Shown here: piece by piece, positions 11,485 to 22,998 of the stretch
Position numbering within the stretch: position 1 is the stretch's first letter
Layout: each line of letters starts with the position of its first letter
From: Pisolithus tinctorius
Taxonomy: Eukaryota > Basidiomycota > Agaricomycetes > Boletales > Pisolithaceae
Reading direction: 5' to 3'
DNA length: 64,000 nucleotides
Assembly (NCBI GenBank): GCA_024663395.1
Contig: JANFAH010000003.1
Coordinates: forward strand, 62,001 to 126,000
Translations under genes and position numbers: made by a program
Notes under the pieces: generated by a model
Database searches by the model: none
Seen by the model: only the letters and a program-made list of their open reading frames with translations
Told to the model about the DNA's origin: nothing

Positions 11485-13642
11485 ATGCACGCCTTCAGCA
11501 ACAGCCCAGCAGGCGGTGGTCGCGCTGCCCCGGGGCTGCCCTCGTCCGTGCCCATCCGTTCAGCGTCCTTTTCAAACCCACAGTTCCCTTCAACCCTGCG
11601 GGGATCATCCAGGTTCTCATCCACCTTCGAGGATGACGAAGACCTCGAAGAAGACACCTACGACAATCCAGGGCCGTACGCCCAGTCATCGACCCCAGTG
11701 CCTCGCGGCCGTCCGTTTCCCTCGTCTGCGGATCTGACCCGCAGCAGGTCTCAGTCGCTGGCTACGACGACCCGTCCGATTTCCAGTCCATTTCAGTCTA
11801 GCACACAGCAACATTTCTGGTCTTCTTCCCCAACCTCAGAGTCTCCCAGTAACCCACTTAACATTCCATCTCGCTATGCGGACATAAAACCACCTGGCTC
11901 TAGCCGGTATGGGTCGCTCGGGACCATTGCCAGATCGCCCCTGGGAAACACCCATTTCGACTCGTCGTCCGGGAACGGCAACAATGGCTACAGACACAAT
12001 ACCATCGACCCTTCCAACATGAGTCCGTTCGTTAGAGACGTCAGCCAGATCCTTTTGGACAACGGCTCCGCCCTCCGCGAACTATGGGCAGGTATGAACC
12101 CGCCCAAGGACGAGCACGGGGGTGGCGGTAGTGGCACGACGAGCAGACGTCATAGTGTCAGTGTCGTCCAGCCGAGACGGCCCACCGTTGTCGGGTTCAA
12201 CGCCCCCGGCCACGACACCCAGGACGAGTCAGCCGCAGCAGCACGTTCAAATGTGTTCCACGGCCCTTTCGGCCGTGGCGGCTTGATGTTTTCTGACGAC
12301 GATCTCGCGGATGATCTGGGCTCGCTCAGTCTTTCCAAGGACGGGCCTGGGCCTTCGTCCTCCGCTCATCCCCCGAGTCAGCCATCATCGCTTCCCATTT
12401 ACGCCCCCCTGTCGAGAAGCCCTCTGTCATCAGATCGTATATCCCCCTATCAGCACATCAACCTGAATATCCCAACTGGTACCTCTTTCGCATCCCGTCA
12501 GCGCTTCGGATCTCCTAGTGATAGCGGGTTGTCTGCCGGTGCTAGTCCCCCCGCAGCCAGTTGGAACAGCAGTTGATAGACGCCCAATACCTCGCCGGTG
12601 GCAACAACGGTCATGGTTCTCATCAGCACCAGCAACAGCAGTCATCCCTCACAGCTCGTTTCATCCCCGGAAAGGGCATCCAATATCTTCCTCAGGGGAA
12701 CAACGATGCCCCGTCTTATAACCGCACCAACTCACAGGGTTCCATGCCGTCCCCACTCTCACCCACGACGGGTCGTCCGATCCAGCCCCAGCAGGGTCCA
12801 TTTTACCCGCAGCAAATGCAACGTCGCACGTCCGATGCACCCGTCCCGAATCTGAATGATCTCGGCAAAGGTGTTCCGCTCTCATCAGTCCCAGCCTCGT
12901 GGCCACTCTACATCGTCGAATTCAAGGCCGGTCGTACCGATCTTTTCTACCTGACCGACCTCAGTCTCGATATTCGGGTGGGTGATCTGGTCATTGTGGA
13001 GGCGGATCGAGGAAAGGATATGGGCACCGTCGTCAACGATTCCATTACTCTCAAGGAAGTGGAGGCGTTTGAACGCGAGCAGAGGGAACGGGTCACATTC
13101 GGAGATGGTGGTCCGCTGAGCCCTGGCGGTCAGCAAGGTTCAAAGAAGGAGATAAACCCAAAGATGATCTATGGAAAGGCCCAGCCTCATGATAGACAGT
13201 ACGGTCTTCTATCTCCCGGTTATTGACTTCAGGTTTCTGACCCGTGGGCTTTTTTTTCAGACAATTGGTTAATAAGGCGCAAGACGAATTAAAGGCACTG
13301 CAGCTTTGTCAGACCAAAGTCAGACAGAAGAAGTTACCAATGGAGGTCATAGATGCAGAATATCAGTGGTTCGTGGCGCACGAGTTCTTGAAACCATCTG
13401 GCGAGCTTGCTAACGAGGGAACGAAACACAGGGATCGACGAAAATTGACATTCTATTTCATCGCAGAAAAGCGCATCGACTTCCGAGAGCTCGTCCGGGA
13501 ACTGTTCAGGTGCGCTACCACCGTCGCGCGTTGCCGTTGTTGCTGTAGTGCACGCTCGCTTACTGTCTCGTTTTTTCTAAGGTTATACAAAACCCGTATC
13601 TGGATGGCCTCTCTTCAGGGCCCCGGCGGTTACGAACAGTAG
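11485..13642 (+). CDS. PSP1: PSP1 C-terminal domain protein
   Basis: Matches the PSP1 C-terminal domain family; yeast Psp1 was found as a suppressor of DNA polymerase alpha defects, and the exact role is unclear. The N-terminal 350 residues are Ser/Pro/Gly-rich and probably disordered, with acidic FEDDEDLEEDTYDN. The conserved domain starts at LYIVEFKAGRTDLFYLTDLS (about 12906), then RVGDLVIVEADRGKDMGTVV, INPKMIYGKAQP, KAQDELKALQLCQTKVRQKK, RRKLTFYFIAEKRIDFRELV and KTRIWMASLQG. Introns are 13199-13260, 13369-13431 and 13510-13581. Total coding length is 1962 nt (653 aa) if one C is restored in the six-C run near 12547-12552; as given, the frame shifts there and meets TGA at 12574. The homopolymer setting suggests a sequence error. 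Start 11485 is the first ATG giving the long frame. Confidence 0.85.
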
Positions 13643-14387
13643 TTGGCTAGCCCATTCCCAAGGCCGAAAAAGAAAAATAGCAACAACCGCGAAATCAAGA
13701 TAATATGCCACGATATATCATGACAATTCTGTCCTTGTCCATTCGGTCGTGTCTCAATATACAAGTAGATATGCAATCTTTCTTTATCTCCCGACTTTCA
13801 GGCTTCCTTTGTTTGTTACAATCTAGGTCAACCTAGACGATCCCTAGGTCCTAAGTGTACGTGTACGTCTACCTGCAGTCTTACTATTTATTCCAGCGTG
13901 GTTTGTCAAGAGATTTCCCTTCTCTGTTTCTCCCTGTTTACGCGTTGTCTGCTTGTCAGCGCCTATACAGTGTACTTTAGACCGTTCTCAGATCGCTCGA
14001 TTTTGTCTACATACATACTCTCCTCTCGTGTTTTTCCGGCGCCGAGTAGGTATGACCAGATCTGGTTAGGAGGTTCTTGGTTATCCAGCCCTGTATCACT
14101 ACTGTACAGATATCAGATTAGTCTTAGCGCTGTGCGGCGTGATCATAATCCACTGAAGATGTATATTATTCAGACTATGGATGCATCCATGCCCCGTCAT
14201 AGGGACCCATGGAAAAATTGTTAGGACTTTACTTGGGGACTAACCGAACGGCTATGAACTTCGTTCTTAATGATATCTTCTGCTTCTCGAGGAAACAGCC
14301 GAATAACCATGTATCAATACAGATCAATGATGGTGTCTATCCTAACGGCGAGAAGGTCTCTCTATGATACAGCGATGCGCGCGCGCG
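13643..14387. other. Convergent 3' region between PSP1 and APC11
   Basis: The two genes point towards each other here, so this stretch should carry both 3' UTRs and polyadenylation signals. No conserved reading frame is seen; the open frame 13898-14224 has no recognisable protein features. A GCGCGCGCG run sits just beside the APC11 stop. Confidence 0.5.
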
Positions 14388-14834
14388 TCAACATGCTGCG
14401 TTCCCGACGTTGTTGTTTACTTTTCGTTCCGCGGTGACTGTCGAGTGATGCGGGGATTATGACTCGAGAGAAAGTAACAGAACGATATGGGACGTACCCC
14501 ATGGTCGACGGTCCATCGGACATTGCTGTTTCGACGCGGGCGTTCCGAGCCATTTAAGTAGACAATGCATGTGAAAGACGTGACTACACTGTCCCCATAC
14601 TATTCATTCTAAACTTTCAATAACCACAGGCATATCTATTGCACCGATGAAGAGAAGACACGTACTGAGCGGACAATCATCTCCGGGCATTTTACACGCC
14701 GGACAACATCCCTCATACGGGATTCGACAGATCCCACATACATCGCCCTCGTCGTCGGCTGTTGCATCGTTGTTGTTCCCGGTATTCCATCGCCACTGCG
14801 CTACTGCGCTCCAGTGTTTGACGTGGACTTTCAT
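14388..14834 (-). CDS. APC11: Anaphase-promoting complex RING-H2 subunit Apc11
   Basis: Catalytic RING-H2 subunit of the APC/C E3 ubiquitin ligase, which pairs with the Apc2 cullin and recruits E2 enzymes to drive mitotic exit in the nucleus. Exons on the minus strand: 14834-14666, 14599-14498, 14437-14388 (321 nt, 106 aa). Introns are 66 bp (14600-14665, GTACGT…TAG) and 60 bp (14438-14497, GTACGT…CAG). The protein begins MKVHVKHWSAVAQWRW, has a short polar insert, then VCGICRIPYEGCCPACKMPG, DDCPLIWGQCSHVFHMHC and QQCPMDRRPWVTAERK. All zinc ligands of the Apc11 RING are visible. The upstream start is fixed by the canonical MKV-K-W opening. Intact, with ordinary CpG-rich codon use. Confidence 0.95.
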
Positions 14835-15889
14835 CGTCTATATGAGTGGATTGGCGCGTATGCGTGCGTGTAGGGGTATGTTGGTCGAGGTTAACCGCAT
14901 CGTTCAAGCGAATGTGGGTGCTCCCTCGTCTTCGATCATCATGGAGTTGTTTGGCATTGTGTACGCGTTGGGGGTTATTACGTGATCTTCGTGAGAGGAA
15001 ATTTCGTCTTACACATGGGAAATATCAATCATCATATATTTACTAGAACAGGGCCGTCGTCGCCAGCAGGCACCTTGTTTACCAAGCCCGAGCATGCTAT
15101 TACAGTGGCTGGTGGGATTTGCCGGGCGGACTTGTCATTGAGGCATATGCACGGATGTCGAAAAAAGTGTCTCAATTTTCGGGGTGCAGTGACCTTGTAA
15201 ACAAGTTTGCAGCACTGAGGGCACTGGCCAAACACAACAAAACTCATGGGTATCATAGATAAAATATGTATCTCAAATATCTCACTCAATTCTTGATGGA
15301 TCTGAAAGAAAATTTGATATTCTGAATCAGTATTATCAGCTCTAGGGGATGATGTAGAAATCATGATGAAATAACCACTATTTTGGACAGGAAAAAGTAC
15401 TTGGTCATTCTGAGCATATAACAACAACTGCAAGTGATTTACACATTTCTATGGCTGGAAATGCCTCTAGCCATGATCTATACACTGGTGGTGAGGGAAC
15501 CATAGTGAAAATCCAGTGGTTTTTCCATTGTTTTGTACCAACAGAGAGCAATCTGCACTGCACTCCAAATAGTGCCAATCATGTAACAAAAATTGCTCAT
15601 TCCACATTGCATATTTTTTTTTTCAAAAGTTTCAGATCCATAAAGCCCTTCAAAATACCTAGGGAACAGTATCATCAGAAATGCACTTTGTTTTGCACTT
15701 GTTGAGGTAGTTGTCCATGCCTGTCCTATCTTTGTGTGTGAGTTATGCATGCTGACTAATCAGCCTCATCCAGACACACTGCACATAACATGTCTTCCTC
15801 ATGGGTAACAAAAAGTCTGTGAGTGCTTGCAGGCTGTGAAAAACTGGCTCATGAAGCAGTTTGCCCATCAATCAAGTTCCTGAAACCAG
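14835..15889. other. APC11 upstream region, then CpG-poor debris
   Basis: 14835-15060 is CpG-rich and probably the APC11 promoter. From about 15060 the sequence shifts to CpG-poor repeat character. The minus strand holds protein-like stretches (15032-15433 with a CPQCCKLVYKVTAPRKLRH block, and 15478-15750 with FPRYFEGLYGSETFE) that I cannot assign. They may be remnants of repeat-associated genes. Confidence 0.35.
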
Positions 15890-18215
15890 TTCCATCTGTT
15901 CCCAGGACATGGCACCTCATTCAGAAACTCCTGACCTTGACAAGGATGGCCTTGGTATCACACCTGATGACACTGATGGCACTTCAGCACACTCCCCTGT
16001 TGACACACTCAAGTGAAAATCCATCTGGCTCAGTGTCAACCCAGTATCTTGCACAGCAAACTCCCCAGAACCTGACAGAAGTAAGTTATTTTGTCTCACA
16101 ATGTACTTGTCACCCCTTACTACCCTGATTTATTAGATGTCATTTTGCTGGTGTCTCAAGCAGCAAATGAGGGATCCAAGTGCCTTGTTTTCTCACAATG
16201 GACTCCATTTTCAGAGGTCCTGGATGAAATCTATGGCACTATTGGGTGTCAGAATTTTGCATGCAAACCTACACTCTTGTACAAGCTCTTGACTTCTGCT
16301 CAGAAGGATGATGCCATCAATCTTGGAATGTCAGCTGACTGGGATGGATGCTTAGAGGAGGCAAATTCTGCATGGAAGAAGAAAGACTTGGTCATCTCAG
16401 CTAAGGTTGTTGTTAGTGAACAGGTGTGTTTCAAATTGTTATGTGGTCAGAATGATACTTATTCATTGTTAAAACTAGTATATGTCTACCCTATGTGCAA
16501 TGTGTGGCAAGAAGAAGCCAGCAGGAAAAGGCAAAAATACTCCCCTTCTTGATCTCAACAATGATGGATCCAGTGTGGATGATGAAGACAGTGCTGCAAT
16601 TGAAAAGGAAAACAAATCCCTCATGGAGCTGGAGAAGTCACTGAAGTTGTGTTGGTGTTGTGGTCCCTCCAAATACTGCAAGATCAACCATGCCAGCTGA
16701 TGTGTAAACCTGATGTTTGACCAGCGTTGAGGGTGGGCACTTGCACTTGTAAGTTCATTGTTAGCAGTTACCACAATCAATTTACTGACAGTGACAGGGA
16801 CATGAGATGCATGGAGTCACACTGAAGACCTCACTGAAAGGGATCTATTTCAGAATTCCATTCTCCACAAAGTGACAAGATCTCATCAACATCAGCCACA
16901 CAAATGCCCCTCAACAGTCCCTATATGTCAATGTATGGATGGCCCCCCCCATGCCCCCCATGTGTCATATCCACAACTCTTGGACTCAAGCCCAGTCCAG
17001 TCTGGACCCATAGCCCCTATTTCTGGTCAAGTCCAGTCCTAGTCCAACCTGGAAAACCCAACTCCAGCCCTAGAAAACCCAAATCCAGCCTAGATAACTC
17101 AAGTCTGGTGTTTTACCCCTATCTCTGGTCCACTCCAGCCTTCCAGCCTTGTTCTGCTCCACCCTGGTCTTCCCAGGTCCATTTCTGGGTGACTTGGACA
17201 TAACTCCAGTCTGTTTTCCATTGTTTGTACTATATTTAGCTTGGTCCTCTTGTCTAACTCTGCTTACTGTACAAAACCTGTGCCTGACTCCAGTCATGCT
17301 GGTCACCTGGACTTTGACTATTAGCCTCAGCACAGCCTCTGTGGCTGTCCACACTCTTGCTAATCATCTTGCTAATAGCTTATTCACAAGTCCAACTTCA
17401 CATTCATTACTCCAGACTGGCCTCATGTATTTAACCCCTGTGCATACTTTGTAGCACTCCAGTCAGAATATCAACTAAGTATTACCCTCAGCTCTGTACT
17501 ACACTCTGAGTCTACTCAATAGCTAAGGCTGAGCTTAAGCTATCCCCAGCCCCTGTCCTGGACCTCTCCCCAGCTTGCATAAGGATACAGCACATAAGCT
17601 GAGACCAAGGGAGGTAGATCCAACCCCAGACTGGCTTCCCCCTGTGCATGCTCCAAGACTGGTCAGTTTCCCATGCTACTGGCCTTGTTCCCATGCTACT
17701 GGCCTTGAGTCCAGACCCCCAGACTTAACCCCTGACCTCTGGCCTTAACTACAGTCCAACCAGACTTGGCCCCTGTCTCCTGGCCTTGACTTTGGTCACC
17801 CAGACTTAGCCCCTGTCACCCAGTCTTGAAGCCTGGTCACCTGAGGGTAAACCTGTACTTGACACCATGCCCCTGATGATGCCTCCCATGTATCAGGCTC
17901 CAGCAACTCTGGTGACACCTACTGTGGGTGAGAAGTGAGGTGAGCTGTCTCCCAGTGAGCTCAACCATGATACCTGGCCAACATATCCAATGATTGTTGA
18001 CTTCCTCCCAAGCTCAATGCAAGTTTTCTGAAGCACAAACTATCCATTTATATTCCACAATTTGAAGCAATGGACTTTTACAACATTGATGAACTTAGAA
18101 GCCTGAGTGAGGAACAGCTTATGAAGGACTTTGGTATGAGCCTCAGGAATTCGTGCTTTTTACTGTCTGAGGTTGCACAAGCTGTTTGGCAGGTGAAATG
18201 TGAGAAATGCACAAG
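15890..18215 (+). pseudogene. Decayed repeat-associated gene with C-terminal SAM-like domain, split by an LTR
   Basis: Pieces read in order on the plus strand. An acidic N-terminal stretch (TPDLDKDGLGITPDDTDGTS, about 15925) comes first, then a block with SQWTPFSEVLDEIYGTIGCQ and INLGMSADWDGCLEEANSAW (16160-16400), probably ending at a splice donor near 16421. Next is a cysteine-rich exon (16482-16700) with CAMCGKKKPAGKGK and LKLCWCCGPSKYCKI, followed by VNLMFDQR, TGA, GWALAL, where TGA fits CGA (Arg). A proline/methionine-rich stretch is cut at 16962 by the solo LTR and resumes at 17865. The last part (18040-18200) reads YIPQFEAMDFYNIDELRSLS and KDFGMSLRNSCFLLSEVAQA, like a SAM-type helical domain. 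I recognise this as an uncharacterised Agaricomycete repeat-linked family; function unknown. Confidence 0.5.
16963..17864 (+). mobile_element. Solo LTR, 902 bp, with 5-bp target-site duplication
   Basis: Starts TGTCATATCC and ends CTTGACA, with CCATG on both sides (16958-16962 and 17865-17869). That is the structure of a retrovirus-like LTR left after recombination between the two ends of a retrotransposon. A related but truncated copy lies inverted at 38538-38835. The LTR lies inside the reading frame of the surrounding decayed gene. Orientation is assigned by the TG start; with no internal region it is provisional. Confidence 0.85.
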
Positions 18216-18228
18216 GGTAGAGTAGATA

Positions 18229-19585
18229 CTCCCTACATACATCATGGCCTTTGCAATAATCATCATAGCAAACATACATTGCACAAATTTGAGGTATGCA
18301 TCATAGTGTGACAATCAACATACTACATGTATGCATACAGACACAAGCTACAAATATCCTGCATTATGGAACCACCCATGCACAGCTTCTGGAGTGACTG
18401 TATCAAGTGTGCCATAGAAGAACAAATATGGAAGCATTTTGTCTCCAGATTCAATGATGGCATGGAACTGATTGCCATGGTAGCAAATGTAGGCCTTCAA
18501 GTACAAGAAACACTCTTCAATTGGGTTCAAATCAGGGGAGTATGGAGGTAGATAAACAAGTTTGATGCCACTGTAATAGTTACTTGAGTATGTATACTTA
18601 AAAAAAAAAACTGTTCTTGGCAGAGTTCTTCTACACCATCAACATGATGGATTCTGAAATTATCCATCACAAGTACACTATGAAGGGCTGGATATGGATT
18701 CATGATGTCAAGGAGTCCATGAAGATAGTTGAGAAAGTGATTGCCATTGTATGTGCCTACTTTGATATGGCTGTAAATTATCCCACTTGTCATCAGAGCT
18801 GGAAGGATGGAATATCTGTCAGAAAGAGTGTTATGTAAAGAAGGCAACATCATATGGAGGATATGTACCATGTGCCATGAATGAAGTTGCATTGCTTGTG
18901 TGCATGCATACTAGAATGGCTCCATCCATTCAGGTGAAATGTCATAAGTACATTCACAGCACTTTCATCAATACAGACAATGTGGTCAGGAGAGTCTTCA
19001 CCAATTGCCATGGTGAACTCACAACATGCTTCATCACTGTGCTTGCTGGCAATCTGAGAAAGCTAAAATATGATGATGTCAGTGTCTGAAAATTGAGATC
19101 AAAATGAATGTGTTGAAGACAGACCCAAATGCTTGAGTGTATGCCATATTGTTGCTGAATTTCTTCAAGATAGGGGTCAGGAGAATGTTCAAGAAGTGCC
19201 AGCATGAACTAGGATATGGATATGATCAGCTCTTGATGCTGTTTCCAATGTTAGAATGATTTAGCCATACCTCTACTGCTGTTTTGGACATCAAAGGTAT
19301 GTGCCCATCCCTTTGTCATTCATTGACAACTTCACCAGTGTCACAGTATATCTTGAGGACATGTTGAATGACTTGAAGTGGCATGTCAAGTGAAATGGCA
19401 ATAGAAGTTGTGGTCTGACCAAGTACATGAGCTTGATAGATGATTTGCTGCTTGAGATCTTGAGAGTATTGCCTATGGGTATGACTAGAAAAGTGCCTTC
19501 TGCATGCCATATGCAAATTGCTCACACATGCTCACAGGCCAGTACCACAGAAAAACATGCTCATGCATTGAGGTGGTGTAGGGAA
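18229..19585 (-). mobile_element. Degenerate Tc1/mariner transposon
   Basis: Contains a minus-strand transposase remnant. Its length of about 1.36 kb is normal for the superfamily. Proposed ends: CTCCCTACATAC (left) and the reverse complement of TGTAGGGAA (right), each next to TA (18227-18228 and 19586-19587), the usual Tc1/mariner target. The inverted ends match only over about 9-12 bases, so the boundaries are tentative. Confidence 0.55.
18348..19525 (-). pseudogene. Tc1/mariner transposase (DDE_3), broken
   Basis: N-terminal helix-turn-helix: RQYSQDLKQQIIYQAHVLGQ and TTSIAISLDMPLQVIQHVLK (19316-19525). Second block LALLEHSPDPYLEEIQQQYG (18954-19205). Catalytic block SDRYSILPALMTSGIIYSHI and PYPALHSVLVMDNFRIHHVD (18527-18892), giving the second Asp. 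A last piece begins MNPIEECFLYLKAYI (18348-18530), giving the third acidic residue. The frame breaks just before it, around the A-run at 18601-18610. Cut-and-paste DNA transposase by family; certainly inactive here. It is not evidently the source of the CAGTGAGGGAC inverted-repeat elements nearby, because the ends differ. Confidence 0.85.
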
Positions 19586-19587
19586 TA

Positions 19588-21299
19588 AGTACTCCCTACT
19601 AAGGAGATTCAATTATTTTATCTTTTCTACTATGTTTTTCCTTTGATTTACATTAGTGATACTTGACCTTTATGTTGTGGCGCATTTTTTGGTAGCTTAT
19701 TCAGCAATTTTTGCGCACTAGTATAGGTCTACAGTACACAATAAAAAAAAAGGAAACCAGACAGTGAGACAGTGACAATTGAAGACTGAACAAAAGACTG
19801 TGACAAGCCCTCATTGAGGCACTCATAGATGACCTCCAGACACAATCCTCCACTCTTTTCATCACTCCATTTGTTTTGACCAACTCCAGTCTCTCCTTCA
19901 CCATCTTTTCACTGATCCAAGCTCATAGCTCCTCTGGGTTGAACTAGACCCTTTTCTATCCACCCTGGGGAGTCTCCTACTCTCCCCTAGTTCATTCTTT
20001 TACCTAACCTACAACTGGAGCCCACTGTGAGGGGCTCTGCTTAGCTTGGATCCCTTCCTCCCCTCCTCCTGCCTGGACTTCACTTTTTGGCAGGTTTTGC
20101 TTCACATTCTTGGCCCTCTGGAGTTGTAGGTCATTGCCTGCATTTGTTTTCATTCCTATCCAGCAGTTTTGAGCTGCTCAAACCCCATGTCAAGTCACTT
20201 TTAGGTGTTTTGCATTTGAATGTCCCCTCAGGTTGCATTTTGCCCTCTCAAAGTTGTTTTTCCAGCACATTTTCAGACTCCTACAAGATCCCTTCCCAGC
20301 CATTTAAGGCACTTCTGGCCACATTTGTGTGCCTGTGTTCCCCAGAGCCCACTCCAGTCACTTTTTTTTGGCTGTTTGAGGCTATTTCCCTTTGTGTTTT
20401 CTGGGACACTTTTTTGAGCCACTGTATATCCTTGTAAAATCTAAGCTACAAAATGGTTCTCCATTTGTGATGAAGAACATGTGTCCTTCAGCTCAAGAAC
20501 AGACAGTGAGGTGCTTGAGTTCATGTGAGTCAAATGGGGTATTGAACACAGATCAGGTGGATTCAGTGTTGAGTGCAGGTGTGACATAGGGACCAAGTGT
20601 CTGTGTGGAGCTGCACACTGTGCAGCAACATTCAGTTGTGGCACACATGTGAAGGAGAGCATGGTGTAGAGATTTGCTGAGCACCACTGTCACACTCTCA
20701 GGGTCTAGTGCAGGTTTGCTTGACATGGTAGATGAGCAAGAGGTAGGAGGGACAAGTTTGTCCCTGGCAAGTAGGCACATGCACATGATGTTTCCAACAT
20801 AGGTATAATTGAACAGAATATTGTTCTCACTGATTACTTGCCTGTCTGTGGGCACAAATGCCTCCTGGGCATCATTATACACTGTAGGAAAAGTCCAAAT
20901 AGCTGTATATTATGAGCTAGATGGCTTAGGTAACAACAATGAAATGAAGGGAATGAATTGCTCACCCCAAGGGATTCTGGACTGTCAAAACTAGAAGGTG
21001 GGACTCAGCACTTTGTAGCAGTAGTGTTTCATGATGTGTGTGGCATGGTCTGCAGTGTGGTACTGGTGGTGTGAGTGTTATGAGCAGTATATGTAGTTCA
21101 TGTGTGGTGGTATGCAAGACATGCAGTGTAGACAAAGTGACAAGGAAACTCATAGTGACCTCCTGAGTGCCAAAAGGTATCATTATGTACCTAAGTACAG
21201 GGCTTTATAGTCTGGACAAACCTGGAACCTAAGTAAGATGAGGTACAAACAAAGGAAAGATGCACTGTAGGAATTGGTAAAAGATAATCCTAGAAATAG
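19588..21299. other. No gene recognised
   Basis: CpG-poor sequence between the Tc1 element and the foldback element. Open frames (for example 20087-20437 plus, 20553-20882 minus) show no recognisable domains. A pyrimidine-rich stretch near 19950-20080 may be part of another decayed repeat, but I could not find its ends. Confidence 0.4.
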
Positions 21300-21301
21300 T
21301 A

Positions 21302-22872
21302 CAGTGAGGGACAAAAGCATTGCAATGTTTGTGAGGTGTGACTTGTTGCTGATGTAGCTTGGGCTATTCTGCACAGAGAATGATGATACATATACCATTG
21401 GAAAGGGGTGACTATAAGCTTTCCAGAGCACTAAGGCTCAGTCAAAACAAAGCAATACATGCTGAGATACACCCTATTCTTTCTGAAAAGTGCATTGCAA
21501 TGCTTTTGTCCCTGACTGGTGAAATTGAGAAATGTGACCTTTTGATGGGATTGAGGGCATGGAGGATGGGAAAAAATGATTACATAATAAACCACATGAT
21601 CATCCAGATGATTTGTCAGCATGTAAACAATGACAAACATTGGACTTGTACCATTAATCCTCCCTCTTTTACCACAACTCATGAAATCATCTCTCTAGCT
21701 CACATGGTCATTTTCTCAAGGAATTCTTATCAAATACTGGTGGCCACCACAGTGCCATCAGTATAACATGCTCTCAGAAGCATCAGTCCCTTAAAAAACC
21801 TGCTGTCAGTCATTTCCTGGACTGTTTCCCCCCCCATGTCTGATGTATTCTGGGACTAATCAGTACCTGGAAGGCTGAAAATGTTATGGATGTCAATCTG
21901 GCACTTCAGAACATGATGTACAAACCAGTCCCCTCTCAACCAATGCATTTCTGGCACAGGAACACTGGTATGGAAGTTGGGGTGAGACAAAACCTCCTTG
22001 TGCTCTGAGCACCATAAGAGGGTTCACTAGATCTTGCTCTGATCTGAACTGTAGATGACTGGGGAAGGATTATTTGGTCATATTTGACCAAAGGCAATAT
22101 TCAGGGAAGATGGAAGCACAGGATTCTGCTCCATGGCAGTTCAGTAGCATATCCTTCTGATGACACCCAGGGGTAAAGAGGATTTTGTGTTTCCCTAACT
22201 TCCATACCACTGTCCCTGTGCCAGAAATGCATTGGTTGAGAGGGGACTGGTTTGTACATCATGTTCTGAAGTGCCAGATTGACATCCATAACATTTTCAG
22301 CCTTCCAAGTACTGATTAGTCCCAGAATACATCAGACATGGGGGGGAAACAGTCCAGGAAATGACTGACAGCAGGTTTTTTAAGGGACTGATGCTTCTGA
22401 GAGCATGTTATACTGATGGCACTGTGGTGGCCACCAGTATTTGATAAGAATTCCTTGAGAAAATGACCATGTGAGCTAGAGAGATGATTTCATGAGTTGT
22501 GGTAAAAGAGGGAGGATTAATGGTACAAGTCCAATGTTTGTCATTGTTTACATGCTGACAAATCATCTGGATGATCATGTGGTTTATTATGTAATCATTT
22601 TTTCCCATCCTCCATGCCCTCAATCCCATCAAAAGATCACTTTTCACTATTTCACTAGTCAGGGACAAAAGTGTCACAATGCACTGTTCAAAAAGAGTAG
22701 GGTGTATATTGGCATGTATTTCTTTGTTTGGACTGAACATTAGTACTCTGGAAAGCTTATAGTCACCCCTTTCCAATGGTATAGGTATCATCATTCTCTG
22801 TGCAGAATAGCCCAAGCTACATCAGCAACAAGTCACACCTCACAAACATTGCAACACTTTTGTCCCTCACTG
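21302..22872. repeat. Composite foldback (long inverted repeat) DNA element, copy 1
   Basis: Begins CAGTGAGGGACAAAAGCATT and ends with its inverted counterpart, flanked by TA on both sides (21300-21301, 22873-22874). This is a Tc1/mariner-type end and target. The two arms are inverted copies of each other for about 690 bp (21302 to about 21990; about 22185 to 22872) around a non-matching centre. Each arm contains a further copy of the end sequence about 217 bp in (…TTTTGTCCCTGACTG near 21518), so the outer 217 bp looks like a small element with its own inverted ends. A 135-codon open frame appears in both arms (21359-21766 plus, 22408-22815 minus) but has no transposase motif and is probably chance. 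A second full copy is at 39331-40897. Confidence 0.88.
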
Positions 22873-22998
22873 TAAATATCAGTGATGGGCAAGTTTGTGC
22901 TTGACCCAAGAGGGAGGTTCTTGCTGGAGAAAAGAAGTGTAGTAAAAATGTCATGGGTCACGTGATTGTGAGACAATAGACATGTGACCACTGCAGCA

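Noticed and set aside
14362..14553. Separate small minus-strand gene at the APC11 3' end
   Set aside because: It is a shadow frame covering APC11 exon 2, intron 2 and exon 3; the spliced APC11 model explains the sequence.
21359..21766. 135-codon frame in the foldback arms as a transposase gene
   Set aside because: No helix-turn-helix or DDE/DDD motif, and the frame exists in both arms simply because they are inverted copies.
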